DNA of 64,000 bases, taken from NCBI GenBank assembly GCA_016288315.1, contig JAEEYU010000055.1, positions 62,001 to 126,000 of the forward strand, read 5' to 3'. The notes under the pieces are model-generated. The model made no database searches, had not been told where the DNA came from, and worked only from the letters and a program-made list of their open reading frames with translations. Positions within the stretch are counted from its first letter, which is position 1; each line of letters opens with the position of its first letter. Positions 63,331 to 64,000 of this stretch are shown here, piece after piece. A program made the position numbers and the translations under genes. Source of the stretch: Clostridiaceae bacterium. GTDB lineage: Bacteria; Bacillota; Clostridia; Oscillospirales; Acutalibacteraceae.

Positions 63331-64000
63331 ATGTCTATTTCTTATAATTCAGAAAAAAAGATTTTCAAACTTGACACATCGGGTTCAACCTACGCTTTTC
63401 AGGTGTTTGATGAAAACTATCTTATTCATCTGTATTACGGTGCCAAAATACCTGACGACAACCTTGCTTCAATGTATTATCACGGCGGTTTTGCCTCGTT
63501 CAGTCCTTCAAATGAGAAGGTCGAAACAGAGGGCTTTTCTCCCGATATGTGCCCGATGGAGTATTCTTGTGAAGGGGCAGGGGATTTCAGGGTTTCTGCT
63601 CTTGCAATACTTAATTCTGACGGCAACAATGTTACCGACGTCAGATATACGGGTCATAAGATTTATAACGGAAAACCCGAAATAAAAGGCCTTCCTTCAC
63701 TGTATCTCAATAGTGAGAGCGAAGCGCAGACTCTTGAAGTTTATACAATCGATTCAACTACCGGTGCAAAGGTAACTTTGATATATACCGTATTTGAAAA
63801 TTATTCTGCTATTACAAGAAGCGTTATTGTTGAAAACACATCTGAAAAAACACTGGATATTGAACGTGTATACAGTTGCTGCGTTGAATTTCCGCAGATG
63901 AATTACAATATGATGCATCTTTACGGCAAATGGTATAAAGAGCGTTCACTGCAGGTAAGACATCTTGCTCACGGTATTCAGTCCATTGTCAGCAAACGCG
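63331..64000 (+). CDS. GH36 alpha-galactosidase (N-terminal part, cut by window end)
   Basis: Start of a family 36 alpha-galactosidase. I translated 223 codons from ATG 63331 (AAGGAG upstream) to the window edge with no stop. The N-terminal beta-supersandwich of GH36 is visible: FKLDTSGSTYAFQV, ENYLIHLYYGAKI, then EYSCEGAGDFRVSAL, YTGHKIYNGKPEIKGLPSLY, NYSAITRSVIVEN and the YGKWYKERSLQVRHL segment close to the catalytic barrel. The catalytic aspartates lie beyond the window. It probably frees galactose from raffinose-type or galactomannan chains. Confidence 0.88.
   Translation, partial: MSISYNSEKKIFKLDTSGSTYAFQVFDENYLIHLYYGAKIPDDNLASMYYHGGFASFSPSNEKVETEGFSPDMCPMEYSCEGAGDFRVSALAILNSDGNNVTDVRYTGHKIYNGKPEIKGLPSLYLNSESEAQTLEVYTIDSTTGAKVTLIYTVFENYSAITRSVIVENTSEKTLDIERVYSCCVEFPQMNYNMMHLYGKWYKERSLQVRHLAHGIQSIVSKR

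Overview
The window reads as a stretch of chromosome from a low-to-moderate GC Gram-positive anaerobe, most likely a gut-type member of the Clostridia (Oscillospiraceae/Ruminococcaceae-like). The evidence is the SepF/DivIVA division cluster next to lspA and rluD, a YlbF/YmcA-family protein between miaB and mutS, a MutL that carries its own endonuclease motif, a T-box leader in front of ileS, a transketolase split into two genes, strong AGGAGG-type ribosome binding sites with frequent TTG starts, and consensus TTGACA/TATAAT promoters. Coding density is very high. I see no rRNA, tRNA, CRISPR array, insertion sequence or prophage. The assignment to a clade is inference.

Layout. 1-4133: a GH38 alpha-mannosidase cut by the window start, a glycerophosphodiester phosphodiesterase and a D-2-hydroxyacid dehydrogenase. 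4277-12870: one tightly packed run of nine genes (TVP38-type membrane protein, galactokinase, two M42 peptidases, GNAT acetyltransferase, methionine gamma-lyase-like PLP enzyme, DUF2461 protein, DUF2927-like lipoprotein, EEP-family phosphatase/nuclease). 12909-14976: a zinc-ribbon/DUF805 membrane protein with a FemA/B-type aminoacyltransferase, then an ArsC/Spx-type protein. 14977-16395: GH29 alpha-L-fucosidase. 16543-19832: lysine/diaminopimelate operon asd-dapA-dapB plus a free-standing double-ACT protein. 20020-22735: queuosine genes queA-tgt, then yajC. 22783-26925: metallophosphoesterase with a second GDPD, an alpha/beta hydrolase and a serine beta-lactamase-like hydrolase. 26977-30080: aconitase and isocitrate dehydrogenase.

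30321-50253 is almost entirely plus strand: ftsK, YgiQ-type radical SAM protein, a ComEC-like MBL protein, miaB, YlbF/YmcA-like protein, mutS, mutL, miaA, an HlyD-like membrane protein, YggS-type PLP protein, sepF, divIVA-like gene, lspA, rluD-type pseudouridine synthase and two transketolase subunits. 50278-55832: a DivIVA-like coiled-coil protein, an isolated fumarase-beta-type protein, a SulP-like permease, a second ComEC-like MBL protein, a cyclophilin, and rfbA-rfbC for dTDP-sugar synthesis. 55968-59428: ileS with a complete T-box leader and promoter. 59521-64000: PflA-like radical SAM protein, mscL, proC, a DUF4091 protein and the start of a GH36 alpha-galactosidase that runs off the window.

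Functional themes. Both steps of ms2i6A37 tRNA modification (miaA, miaB) and two steps of queuosine synthesis (queA, tgt) are present. Carbohydrate-active genes (GH38, GH29, DUF4091, GH36, galK) fit a lifestyle of plant or host glycan use. The aconitase/isocitrate dehydrogenase pair fits synthesis of 2-oxoglutarate rather than a full citric acid cycle. No single locus stands out as an unmistakable new system. The most interesting leads are the stand-alone ACT-pair protein in the lysine operon, the cysteine-tailed YlbF/YmcA-like protein in the miaB-mutS interval, the HlyD-like protein embedded in the division cluster, the beta-only fumarase-like gene, and the fully readable T-box with a palindrome-free consensus promoter.
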